This document shows, piece by piece, positions 1-5,860 of a DNA stretch of 5,937 nt (the stretch's first letter is position 1; each line of letters begins with the position of its first letter). Under the pieces are notes generated by a model. That model had not been told where the DNA came from, did not search any database, and saw only the letters and a list, made by a program, of their open reading frames with translations. Location of the stretch: the NCBI GenBank assembly GCA_913020095.1, contig CAJWAH010000093.1:1-5937 (forward strand). Reading direction: 5' to 3'. The translations under genes were made by a program, and so were the position numbers. The stretch comes from an uncultured Synechococcus sp. GTDB taxonomy: Bacteria; Cyanobacteriota; Cyanobacteriia; PCC-6307; Cyanobiaceae.

Positions 1-948
1 TGCGACCAGACTGCCATCCGCCGCAGGCGTCAACGATGGGTCATCGTTCTGGTCGTGCTCGTCCTCAATCTCGCCAACAATTTCCTCCACCAGATCCTCA
101 ATGTCGTCTCGATTCTGGGCCTGCCGGTAGACGAGAATGTGCGCCAGATTTAGCCATCGGATCAACTGCTTTCGGTACCATTGCGCTCGCTTCTCGGACT
201 CGGCGTCCCAACCCTGCACATATGTCGCAAACATGCGGGCGATATCCACAGAGCGCCCGATAACAACGCCGAGGCAGTCCCTTGTCTTCCACCAGCGGTC
301 GAGGCCATTGCTGTTGAAAAGCGACAAGAGAAATCCCAAGAGGCCTCCGACCAGAGTGAGGGCAAATGTCTGCGGTTTGAGAATGGGCAGACGCAGGCGC
401 CCACCGGATGAGCAGGCCACACCTTGCATGCCCATGACATCGATCACGGCCGGCATTGGCCCCGCCGCCCACGCATACAAGAGAGCAAAGCACAAAAGCC
501 CCAGGAACTGCCAGTAAATGAACGAGATGCTGAAAACCGAGCCGCGTAGGTTGATGAACCACCCAAACTTGGAGAGGAACGCGGGGTCATATTCGACAAT
601 TTGGCCCTGCCCCGGGATATCATAGCCGACAGACGTCTCCATCTCGTGTATCTCCTCCTCGAACCACCTGTTGAGCAGACTGTTCTGCTTCATCGCGTCT
701 GCGACCCACCCGCCAGTGAAGGCATTGTTCAGCCGGTGGTTGGCGTTGCTATTGGAGACCGGCTGTCCGTCCTTTGCATTCGTGCGCGCAGGAGCCTCTT
801 CCTCCCCTGAATCATCTTCCCCAATGGCGTCCTCCGTCTCACCCCGCACCGACTCACCGATTTTGGTAGACGGCGTGTTGATACCGCTACTGCGCGGGGC
901 AGTGGACCAATCAGGAGCTGTTCCCTTGTCCTCTGGCGCGGCACACAT
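1..948 (-). CDS. Bestrophin-like anion channel, partial, eukaryotic type
   Basis: Bestrophins are membrane anion channels, usually chloride or bicarbonate. The minus frame is open from about 1161 to the left edge, so the C-terminus is missing. Possible starts are ATGs at 990, 948 (used here, 316 codons), 693 and 642. Residues 1-100 are polar and acidic, with [10 protein letters not shown] near 70-80, and look unstructured. Residues 131-136 read INLRGS, matching the WRGS element that opens the bestrophin core. Hydrophobic segments lie near 140-162 and 194-211. Residues 212-225 ([14 protein letters not shown]) match the RWW signature after the second segment. Residues 261-273 ([13 protein letters not shown]) resemble the RYANLGNVLILR stretch of animal bestrophins. 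The tail at 281-305 is very acidic. Bacterial homologues are short and lack such an extension, so I infer a eukaryotic, perhaps protist, source. Family assignment is firm; start codon and origin are not. An upstream exon is possible. Confidence 0.72.
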   Translation of the reverse strand, partial: MCAAPEDKGTAPDWSTAPRSSGINTPSTKIGESVRGETEDAIGEDDSGEEEAPARTNAKDGQPVSNSNANHRLNNAFTGGWVADAMKQNSLLNRWFEEEIHEMETSVGYDIPGQGQIVEYDPAFLSKFGWFINLRGSVFSISFIYWQFLGLLCFALLYAWAAGPMPAVIDVMGMQGVACSSGGRLRLPILKPQTFALTLVGGLLGFLLSLFNSNGLDRWWKTRDCLGVVIGRSVDIARMFATYVQGWDAESEKRAQWYRKQLIRWLNLAHILVYRQAQNRDDIEDLVEEIVGEIEDEHDQNDDPSLTPAADGSLVA

Positions 949-1079
949 CTCAAGCACCAGCGTGCTACGGTGGCACAGTCTTGAATGCATCTCGCCGCCA
1001 AGGAGTTGTGCAGGACGGCCCGTGCACACCCTTCTGCCTTTGAAAAAAGTGGGTGCTCCGGTAAGCCGGGTCTGTATCT

Positions 1080-1196
1080 GAACAGGGCCGTGGAGATGCC
1101 CAGCCGCGCGGCCGTGAGCGCTGCTTCGCAGCCGGCATGACCACCGCCGACAACGATCAGCTCAAAGGATTCGGTGGGCAGCGCAGCTGGCTCCAT
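1080..1196 (-). CDS. mnmG: MnmG tRNA-modifying enzyme, N-terminal 39 codons only
   Basis: MnmG (GidA) is the FAD-binding partner of MnmE. Together they place a carboxymethylaminomethyl group on U34 in the anticodon of certain tRNAs, in the cytoplasm. The 39 visible residues start at an ATG and contain the dinucleotide-binding loop [12 protein letters not shown] (residues 15-26), followed by [13 protein letters not shown]. Family members continue after this ALF with TLNLD and a conserved glycine-rich stretch. Here the frame instead reads [10 protein letters not shown] and has no family resemblance to its stop far to the left. The full protein is normally about 620-650 residues, so about 95% is missing. 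It lies 40 bases downstream of dnaB on the same strand, the expected cyanobacterial arrangement. The break is at position 1079 or within a few bases of it, with no visible transposon end. Identity as mnmG is sure; whether the truncation exists in a cell is doubtful. Confidence 0.9.
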
Positions 1197-1236
1197 CGCT
1201 TCATTATCGGAGCTGGCATTCCGTCTGGGTGTTCGC

Positions 1237-2634
1237 CTAGCCCCCAGGTGCCGCCAGGTTGCGGAAGCGGGTGAACTGCGATTCGAACAGCAACTTCACG
1301 GTGCCGACCGGGCCGTTGCGGTGCTTGGTGACGATCACTTCGGTGATGCCGCGATCGGGCGTTTCCGGGTTGTAGTACTCATCGCGGTAGATCATCATCA
1401 CGATGTCGGCGTCCTGCTCAATCGAGCCGGATTCCCGCAGGTCACTGAGCATCGGCCGCTTGTTGGTGCGCGCTTCCACGCCGCGGCTGAGCTGGGAAAG
1501 GGCGATCACCGGCACATTGAGTTCGCGCGCCATTTGCTTGAGCCCTCGGGTGATGCGCGAGAGCTCCTGCACCCGGTTGTCGGAGCCCGAGCCTTCCATC
1601 AACTGCAGGTAGTCGATCACGATCAAGCCCAGCTCGCGGCCCTGTTCAGCCATCAGGCGCCGGCAGAGTGAGCGCATCTCCAAAACGCCGGCATTGGGTT
1701 TGTCGTCGATGAAGATCGGCAGCCGTCCCAGCGTGCTGATGCCTTGGCCCAGCAGCGGCCATTCCTCTTGATTGAGCCGGCCGGTGCGCAGCCGCCCGCT
1801 TTCAATGCCCACCTCCATCGACAACAGCCGGTAGGTGAGCTGCTCTTTGCTCATCTCCAAGCTGAACACGCACACCGGTAGGTCGTGCAGTTGCGCCACG
1901 TTCTTGGCGATGTTCAGCACGATTGAGGTTTTCCCCATGGCTGGGCGTCCGGCCACGATGATCAGGTCGCTGCGCTGCAGCCCCTGGGTCATCGCATCGA
2001 GGTCGTAGAAGTTGACCGGGATGCCCGCCACCGAGGTGCCCAGTGAGCGGGTTTCGATTTCTTCAAAGGTGCGGGTGAGGATTTCCGCGGTGGGCGTCAG
2101 CCCCAGGCTGGGTTTGGACTGGCTGATCGCAAAGATCTTCTGCTCGGCTTCATCGAGCACCTGATCCATTGGCTTGCTTTGATCAAAGCCAAGGCCAATT
2201 ACCTCATTGCCTGAGCGGATCAGCTGGCGGCGCAGGTGCTTGTCCATCACCAGCTTGGCCACCTCTTCAATCGAGGCGGTGCTGAGGGTGCGGTCCACCA
2301 GCTCACTGAGCCGGCTGCTGCCGCCCACCTTCTCGAGTTGGCCGGTGTCGGCGAGCCAGGCCACCATCGCCGTCAGGTCGGTGGGCTTGCCCTGGCCGTG
2401 CAGCATCAAGGCGGTGCGGAAGATCTCCCGGTGGGCACCGGTGTAGAAGGCTTCCGGCTGCAAAACATCAGCGACCCGGCCGATGGCATCGGGGTCGAGC
2501 AGGATGCCGCCGAGGATCATCTCCTCGGCTTCTAAGTTCTGCGGCGGAATCTGCTCGGGCGTCGCCTCAAACAGTTCCGCATCTTTGCGGCGCGTGCGTT
2601 CCCTCTCTGGTTCATTCAGGGGAACAGAAACCAT
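1237..2634 (-). CDS. dnaB: Replicative DNA helicase DnaB
   Basis: DnaB is the hexameric ATP-driven helicase that unwinds the chromosome at the replication fork and recruits primase. Numbering from the ATG at 2634 gives 465 residues, normal for the family. The N-terminal primase-interacting domain runs from about 28 to 130 and opens with [19 protein letters not shown]. The RecA-like C-terminal domain starts near 200. It shows Walker [10 protein letters not shown] (229-237), the catalytic glutamate in FSLEMS (257-262), Walker [11 protein letters not shown] (337-346), QLSRGVE (381-387) and [15 protein letters not shown] (398-412). The frame extends to a TTG at 2661, but ATG 2634, reading [10 protein letters not shown], is the more usual start. 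The stop lies 40 bases before mnmG, and rplI ends 57 bases upstream. Cyanobacterial dnaB often carries an intein near the ATPase motifs; none is present here. The gene is intact. Confidence 0.97.
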   Translation of the reverse strand: MVSVPLNEPERERTRRKDAELFEATPEQIPPQNLEAEEMILGGILLDPDAIGRVADVLQPEAFYTGAHREIFRTALMLHGQGKPTDLTAMVAWLADTGQLEKVGGSSRLSELVDRTLSTASIEEVAKLVMDKHLRRQLIRSGNEVIGLGFDQSKPMDQVLDEAEQKIFAISQSKPSLGLTPTAEILTRTFEEIETRSLGTSVAGIPVNFYDLDAMTQGLQRSDLIIVAGRPAMGKTSIVLNIAKNVAQLHDLPVCVFSLEMSKEQLTYRLLSMEVGIESGRLRTGRLNQEEWPLLGQGISTLGRLPIFIDDKPNAGVLEMRSLCRRLMAEQGRELGLIVIDYLQLMEGSGSDNRVQELSRITRGLKQMARELNVPVIALSQLSRGVEARTNKRPMLSDLRESGSIEQDADIVMMIYRDEYYNPETPDRGITEVIVTKHRNGPVGTVKLLFESQFTRFRNLAAPGG

Positions 2635-2691
2635 CGCGCCGTTCCATCGTTCAAGGGACAACCATGCTGCCCCGTTTCGGGCGGTTTGGCC

Positions 2692-3150
2692 TTAGTGGCT
2701 GACCACTTCCAGATTGATCTCGGCGACCACTTCAGGGTGCAGCTTGACCTGGACCTTGTAGTTGCCGGTGCGGTGCACCTCAGGAACGGTGATGTCGCGC
2801 TTGTCCACCAGCTTCTTGGTGGCCGATTCGATCGCCTCAGCCACATCGACGTTGGTCACGGTGCCAAACAGCACGTCGTCGCCGCCGGTTTGCTTCTTAA
2901 CGGTGAAGCGGCCGATGGTGTCGAGCGCCGTGCGGAAGGCCACCGCATCAGCTTTCAGGGCCGCCAGCCGCTCAGCTTCCTTGGCGCGGCGGTGCTCCAC
3001 CTGCTTGAGCACAGCTGGGGTCACAGGCAGTGCTTTGCCATGGGGAAGGAGGAAGTTCCGGGCATAACCCGGAGCCACCTCCACAAGATCACCGTCCTTG
3101 CCCAGGCTCAGGATGTCTTCGCTGAGAACAACTTGTACGCGCTTCGCCAT
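2692..3150 (-). CDS. rplI: 50S ribosomal protein L9
   Basis: L9 is a two-domain protein of the large ribosomal subunit. It binds 23S rRNA near the L1 stalk and helps limit frameshifting. The 152-residue product has the normal length. The N-terminal rRNA-binding domain (residues 1-50) carries the signature [21 protein letters not shown] at about 20-40. A long charged connecting helix follows at about 45-75 ([19 protein letters not shown]). The C-terminal domain includes [13 protein letters not shown] near 95-107 and ends in [16 protein letters not shown]. The start is an ATG, with a near-family-standard beginning, MAKRVQVVL. It is first of three same-strand genes, followed by dnaB after 57 bases, and is separated from the desaturase upstream by 67 bases holding a possible terminator. 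I infer that transcription of rplI-dnaB-mnmG starts in that gap, but I see no convincing -35/-10 pair. Confidence 0.97.
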   Translation of the reverse strand: MAKRVQVVLSEDILSLGKDGDLVEVAPGYARNFLLPHGKALPVTPAVLKQVEHRRAKEAERLAALKADAVAFRTALDTIGRFTVKKQTGGDDVLFGTVTNVDVAEAIESATKKLVDKRDITVPEVHRTGNYKVQVKLHPEVVAEINLEVVSH

Positions 3151-3181
3151 GGGTGAATCCGGGTGCTATTCGACTGCCAAA

Positions 3182-3212
3182 AGGCCAGCCGTTGATCTTA
3201 CCTTCCTGGCCT
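3182..3212 (-). terminator. Possible intrinsic terminator after the first desaturase
   Basis: Read on the minus strand, the desaturase TGA is followed after a few bases by AGGCCAG, a 17-base loop, and the perfect complement CTGGCCT, which runs directly into TTT. This 7-base-pair stem is GC-rich, but the loop is long and the T run is short. It could stop desaturase transcripts before rplI, or be a weak attenuating hairpin. Its place in the only gap between the two genes supports a role. Confidence 0.4.
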
Positions 3213-3217
3213 GAGCC

Positions 3218-4120
3218 TCAGCCCGCCGGGAGGCGGACTTGTGTGGCCAGGCCGAGGGCGCGCATCAGCCGGATGTGTTGCCAGGTGAGATCGATCTGGC
3301 CGGGCTCCAGGCCGTGCTTGGCCGAGTGGGGGAAGGCGTGGTGGTTGTTGTGCCAGCCCTCACCGAAGGTCAGGGCCGCCACCCAGGGGTTGTTGCGTGA
3401 CTTGTCGCCGCTCTCATGGACGGCTTCGCCCCAGCAGTGGGTGGCCGAGTTCACCAGCCAGGTCACGTGATAGACGAGCACCAGGCGCAGGGGGATGCCC
3501 CAGAGCACCAGGGCCCAGCCGCCGGCACCGGTGAGGCTGCCGATTAAGAACAGCAGGCCAGCCAAGGGCAGTTGAAGCAGCAGGAAGTTGTTGTTCAACC
3601 AGCGGTAGTAGGGGTCTTTGGCCAGATCGGCTGAGAAGCGGGGCACGGCGCCCATGGCGGGGATTTCCTCGAACATCCAGCCCATGTGGCTCCACCAGAA
3701 GCCGCGGTTGCTGTTGTGATGATCAGCATCCGTATCAGAGAACTTGTGGTGGTGGCGGTGCAGGCCAACCCAGTCGATCGGTCCGTGCTGGCAGCTCAGG
3801 GCGCCGCAGGTGGCGAAGAAGCGCTCCAGCCATTGGGGTAGGCGGAAGGAGCGATGGCAGAGCAGGCGGTGGTAGCCGATGGTCACGCCGAGGCAGGCGG
3901 TGACCCAGTAGAGAACCGCCAGGCTGGTGACGGCCTGCCAGCTCCAGAACATGGGCAGAAGTGCCACCACAGCGAGGATGTGGATGCCGGCCATAAAGCC
4001 AACAGTGCCCCAACGGCGGCCGGGACCATCGCAGTGGGTGGACTTGTCAGGGTGCGGCGCACTCAACACAGCCGAGCGGGCTGGTGCTGAGATGGTTGCC
4101 GCTGGAATAGCGACGGTCAT
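3218..4120 (-). CDS. desC: Acyl-lipid delta-9 fatty acid desaturase, copy 1
   Basis: This membrane di-iron enzyme introduces a cis double bond at carbon 9 of acyl chains on glycerolipids, using ferredoxin and oxygen, which keeps thylakoid and plasma membranes fluid. The product has 300 residues, close to the family norm. All three histidine boxes are present: HRLLCH (84-89), HRHHH (121-125) and HNNHH (257-261). The supporting histidines DADHH (131-135) and NSATH (224-228) are there too. Membrane segments lie near 43-82 (two closely spaced), 102-112 and 178-220. The first 35 residues are low-complexity and polar, a cytoplasmic lead. The ATG start faces the divergent promoter region shared with the plus-strand unknown gene. 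A paralogue lies at 4911-5825, clearly similar over nearly the whole length. Delta-9 position is assigned from overall DesC likeness (GEGWHNNHHAFPHSA); regiochemistry cannot be proved from sequence. Confidence 0.93.
   Translation of the reverse strand: MTVAIPAATISAPARSAVLSAPHPDKSTHCDGPGRRWGTVGFMAGIHILAVVALLPMFWSWQAVTSLAVLYWVTACLGVTIGYHRLLCHRSFRLPQWLERFFATCGALSCQHGPIDWVGLHRHHHKFSDTDADHHNSNRGFWWSHMGWMFEEIPAMGAVPRFSADLAKDPYYRWLNNNFLLLQLPLAGLLFLIGSLTGAGGWALVLWGIPLRLVLVYHVTWLVNSATHCWGEAVHESGDKSRNNPWVAALTFGEGWHNNHHAFPHSAKHGLEPGQIDLTWQHIRLMRALGLATQVRLPAG
3324..3361. repeat. 38-base exact repeat, copy in first desaturase
   Basis: This stretch is identical, in the same orientation, to 5023-5060. It encodes the region around the third histidine box (GEGWHNNHHAFPHS) of the desaturase. 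Strong protein constraint explains much of it, but identity at every synonymous position over 38 bases suggests recent exchange between the two paralogues or shared codon preference. Confidence 0.75.
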
Positions 4121-4230
4121 TGGACTGATTCCGTATCAATGAGCCAACAATAACAATACGAATCCATATTGCATAGCTATGCGGGTTGGGATTACCGCCC
4201 TTACTCTGGGTAAAGTGAATTCCCAGCCCC
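4121..4230. promoter_or_regulatory. Divergent promoter region, desaturase and unknown gene
   Basis: These 110 bases separate two genes read in opposite directions and are visibly richer in A and T than the flanking coding DNA, so both promoters should lie here. ACAATA occurs twice in tandem at 4147-4152 and 4153-4158. Read toward the desaturase this is TATTGT, a fair -10 candidate, 4 of 6 bases matching TATAAT. No good -35 is seen at the right distance; the 12-base palindrome sits there instead. Toward the plus-strand gene, TAAAGT at 4211-4216 is a weak -10 candidate. The existence of promoters here is a sound inference; the exact boxes are guesses. Confidence 0.55.
4171..4182. promoter_or_regulatory. 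Perfect 12-base palindrome, possible operator
   Basis: GCATAGCTATGC equals its own reverse complement over all 12 bases and has no spacer. It lies between the starts of the first desaturase and the divergent unknown gene. It overlaps where the -35 box of the desaturase promoter would fall if TATTGT at 4158-4153 is the -10. Symmetry and place suit a dimeric regulator, but no second copy is seen in the window and no known regulator's consensus was recognised. Chance occurrence is possible. Confidence 0.35.
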
Positions 4231-4923
4231 ATGGGCTACCGCGAACAGCTCGAAGCCGGACACGGCGCCTTTGCCGCCATGCTCAAGGCCTGGCATGAGC
4301 GCAACAGCTGGTCGCACCGGGTGTTGCCGGCCCTAGCCGAGCAGCTTGATTTCGGCCGGTTGCACAGCTCCCAGCTCTCCAACCTGCGCAACCAGAAGCT
4401 GTCTTCTCCAGGCCCTGAGGTGTTTTTGGCCTTGGGCAGCTGCAACCGCTGGCTCGCCGAAGCCGCCAAAGGCGGTGATGGCCTGGAGCAATTGGAAGGC
4501 CAAGAGGAGTTGCTGGCAGCGCTGAAAATCTCAGCGTTGCCGTTGCTGGATGCCTCAGGGGCACCGCTGACGGCGGGCGAGTTGCTGGAGATTTTCATTG
4601 GTTTGCGTCCGTTGCCACCTGGCTTTGATCTGCGCATCAGCGATGAGGAAGCCCCGGCCCTCAGCGCAGCGTTGGCGGAACTGCTCAGTGGCGGTAAGCC
4701 CTGGCGCCAGTGCCGCGAAGCGGTGCTTGAGGCCTATCCAGCCCAAAAGCGGCAACGCCGGGAGCGTTTTGCTGAAGTGATGGCTGGCCTGCGGGATTAC
4801 GGGGCCGCCGAGTTCGACAGCGAGCTCGGCGATCTGTTGATCACCACCGAAGCCCTTGGCATGCAAGAGCTGGTGGCCTCAGGGCCTGAGGCGCTGCTGG
4901 AGCGCCTGCGTCAGGGCCGGTAG
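4231..4923 (+). CDS. Unrecognised protein with HTH-like N-terminal part
   Basis: I do not recognise a characterised family. The 230-residue product has no signal peptide or membrane segment, so it is probably cytoplasmic. Residues 31-55 (VLPALAEQLDF, then LHSSQLSNLRNQKL) read like a helix-turn-helix of the kind where the second helix contacts DNA, and SPGPEVFLALGSCNRWL (59-75) continues as a helix. The middle (84-155) is rich in leucine, alanine and glutamate and looks helical; the linker LRPLPPGFDLRISDEE lies at 125-140. A basic stretch KRQRRER is at 173-179. The ATG start has no clear Shine-Dalgarno; another ATG is at 4279. Codon and base use match the neighbours. It is divergent from one desaturase and overlaps the other's 3' end by 13 bases, so a regulatory or lipid-linked role is possible but is inferred from place alone. 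Intact length and organisation support a real gene. Confidence 0.8.
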   Translation: MGYREQLEAGHGAFAAMLKAWHERNSWSHRVLPALAEQLDFGRLHSSQLSNLRNQKLSSPGPEVFLALGSCNRWLAEAAKGGDGLEQLEGQEELLAALKISALPLLDASGAPLTAGELLEIFIGLRPLPPGFDLRISDEEAPALSAALAELLSGGKPWRQCREAVLEAYPAQKRQRRERFAEVMAGLRDYGAAEFDSELGDLLITTEALGMQELVASGPEALLERLRQGR

Positions 4924-5825
4924 TGGGCCAGGCGAATGCGCTTGGCCAAACCCAGGCTCTTGAGGGCGCGGATGTGCTGCCAGGTGATGTCGAACTCAAA
5001 CCAGCGCAGACCGTGGCGGGCTGAGTGGGGGAAGGCGTGGTGGTTGTTGTGCCAGCCCTCGCCAAAGCTCAAGATCGCCACCCACCAGCAGTTGGTGGAG
5101 CGATCGGGGCAATCGAAGTTGCGGTAACCCCAAACGTGGGTGGCGGAATTCACCAGCCAAGTCACGTGATACACGACGGTGAGGCGCAGGGGGATCGCCC
5201 ACAGCACCAGGCCCAGGCCTCCGCCATGCACGCCGGTGTTCTCGCCGATCCAATAGAGAGCCGCGCCCAGGGGCAGCTGCAGCAGCAGGAAAAAGCGATC
5301 GAGCCAGTTGTAGAAGGGATCGCGGCGCATGTCGCCAGCGAAACGATCCAGGTGCTTCAGAGCAGGAATGGAGTGGAGCATCCATTCGCTGTGGGACCAC
5401 CACAGGCCTCGGCCGGCGTCGTGGTGATCGTTGGGTTGATCGGAAAACTTGTGGTGGTGGCGGTGCAGACCCACCCACTCCACAGGCCCGCCTTGGCAGC
5501 CGAGGGTGCCCATCACCACCAGCAGCCGCTCCAGCCAGCGGGGAGCTTCAAAGCTGCGATGCGCTACCAGGCGGTGCAGCCCGAGGGTGACACCGATCAC
5601 GGTGACCCAGTAGAGAACTGCGAAGGCCACCACGGCCTGCCCGCTCCAGAACCTCGGTAGCAGCGCAAAGACTGCACCCACGTGCATCGCCAGCATGAAG
5701 CCGGTGGTGCCTGATTTTATTTTGCGTTGGCTCGCCGGGAGCGGTGGCCGTCGCCCGTACAGCCGTTGCTGTAGTGCCTCCTCAGAGAGGCTGGCTGTAG
5801 CGGAAGTTGGAGTGGCAGCGACCAA
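4911..5825 (-). CDS. desC: Acyl-lipid delta-9 fatty acid desaturase, copy 2
   Basis: This is a second DesC-type membrane desaturase, of 304 residues, with the same reaction as the copy at 3218-4120. Histidine boxes are HRLVAH (84-89), HRHHH (121-125) and HNNHH (259-263), with PNDHH (131-135) and NSATH (226-230) also kept. It aligns with copy 1 almost without gaps from residue 40 onward. It differs mainly in the first 38 residues and in the loop after NSATH, where it has RNFDCPDRSTNCWW. The start is a TTG: no ATG or GTG occurs upstream in frame before the stop. A GGAG at 5835-5832 lies 6 bases before it, a well-placed Shine-Dalgarno that supports this choice. The stop lies inside the last codons of the convergent plus-strand gene. 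Chain-length or lipid preference may differ between copies, but the sequence does not show which. Confidence 0.92.
   Translation of the reverse strand: MVAATPTSATASLSEEALQQRLYGRRPPLPASQRKIKSGTTGFMLAMHVGAVFALLPRFWSGQAVVAFAVLYWVTVIGVTLGLHRLVAHRSFEAPRWLERLLVVMGTLGCQGGPVEWVGLHRHHHKFSDQPNDHHDAGRGLWWSHSEWMLHSIPALKHLDRFAGDMRRDPFYNWLDRFFLLLQLPLGAALYWIGENTGVHGGGLGLVLWAIPLRLTVVYHVTWLVNSATHVWGYRNFDCPDRSTNCWWVAILSFGEGWHNNHHAFPHSARHGLRWFEFDITWQHIRALKSLGLAKRIRLAHYRP
5023..5060. repeat. 38-base exact repeat, copy in second desaturase
   Basis: This is the partner of 3324-3361, with flanks that diverge at once on both sides. The two copies are direct repeats about 1.7 kb apart, so recombination between them could delete the unknown plus-strand gene and fuse the two desaturases. 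Confidence 0.75.
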
Positions 5826-5831
5826 ACGAGT

Positions 5832-5835
5832 CTCC
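5832..5835 (-). promoter_or_regulatory. Shine-Dalgarno deciding the TTG start of desaturase copy 2
   Basis: On the minus strand GGAG is followed by six bases (ACTCGT) and then TTG at 5825. No alternative ATG or GTG exists upstream in this frame, and the next in-frame ATG is codon 44, already inside the conserved membrane region. The site therefore fixes an unusual TTG start. Strong Shine-Dalgarno sites are not universal in picocyanobacteria, so this one is informative. Confidence 0.55.
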
Positions 5836-5844
5836 GGGGGATCA

Positions 5845-5860
5845 AGCCGGCAGAGCGGCT
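5845..5860. repeat. Small GC-rich inverted repeat
   Basis: AGCCG and CGGCT are perfect complements around a 6-base loop. On the minus strand the hairpin directly follows a TGA that could end an upstream gene, and precedes the desaturase start. The stem is only five pairs and no T run follows, so it is a poor terminator and may be chance. Confidence 0.25.

Noticed and set aside
98..562. A 154-residue minus-strand frame in the left segment.
   Set aside because: It overlaps the bestrophin core in another frame. The frame with LDRWW and membrane segments is clearly the coding one.
729..1196. A 155-residue minus-strand protein beginning as MnmG and continuing into the left part.
   Set aside because: Only the first 39 residues are MnmG-like. 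The rest is an out-of-frame reading of the bestrophin-like gene with no composition or motif of its own.
1174..1671. A 165-residue plus-strand frame opposite dnaB.
   Set aside because: It is an antisense shadow of the conserved helicase C-terminal domain, with no independent start signal or motif.
4047..4232. A 61-residue minus-strand frame spanning the divergent promoter region.
   Set aside because: It overlaps the desaturase start in another frame, looks compositionally random and has no recognisable motif.
5025..5660. A 211-residue plus-strand frame opposite the second desaturase.
   Set aside because: It is the antisense of a strongly conserved gene in GC-rich DNA. Its valine- and histidine-rich text mirrors the desaturase codons.
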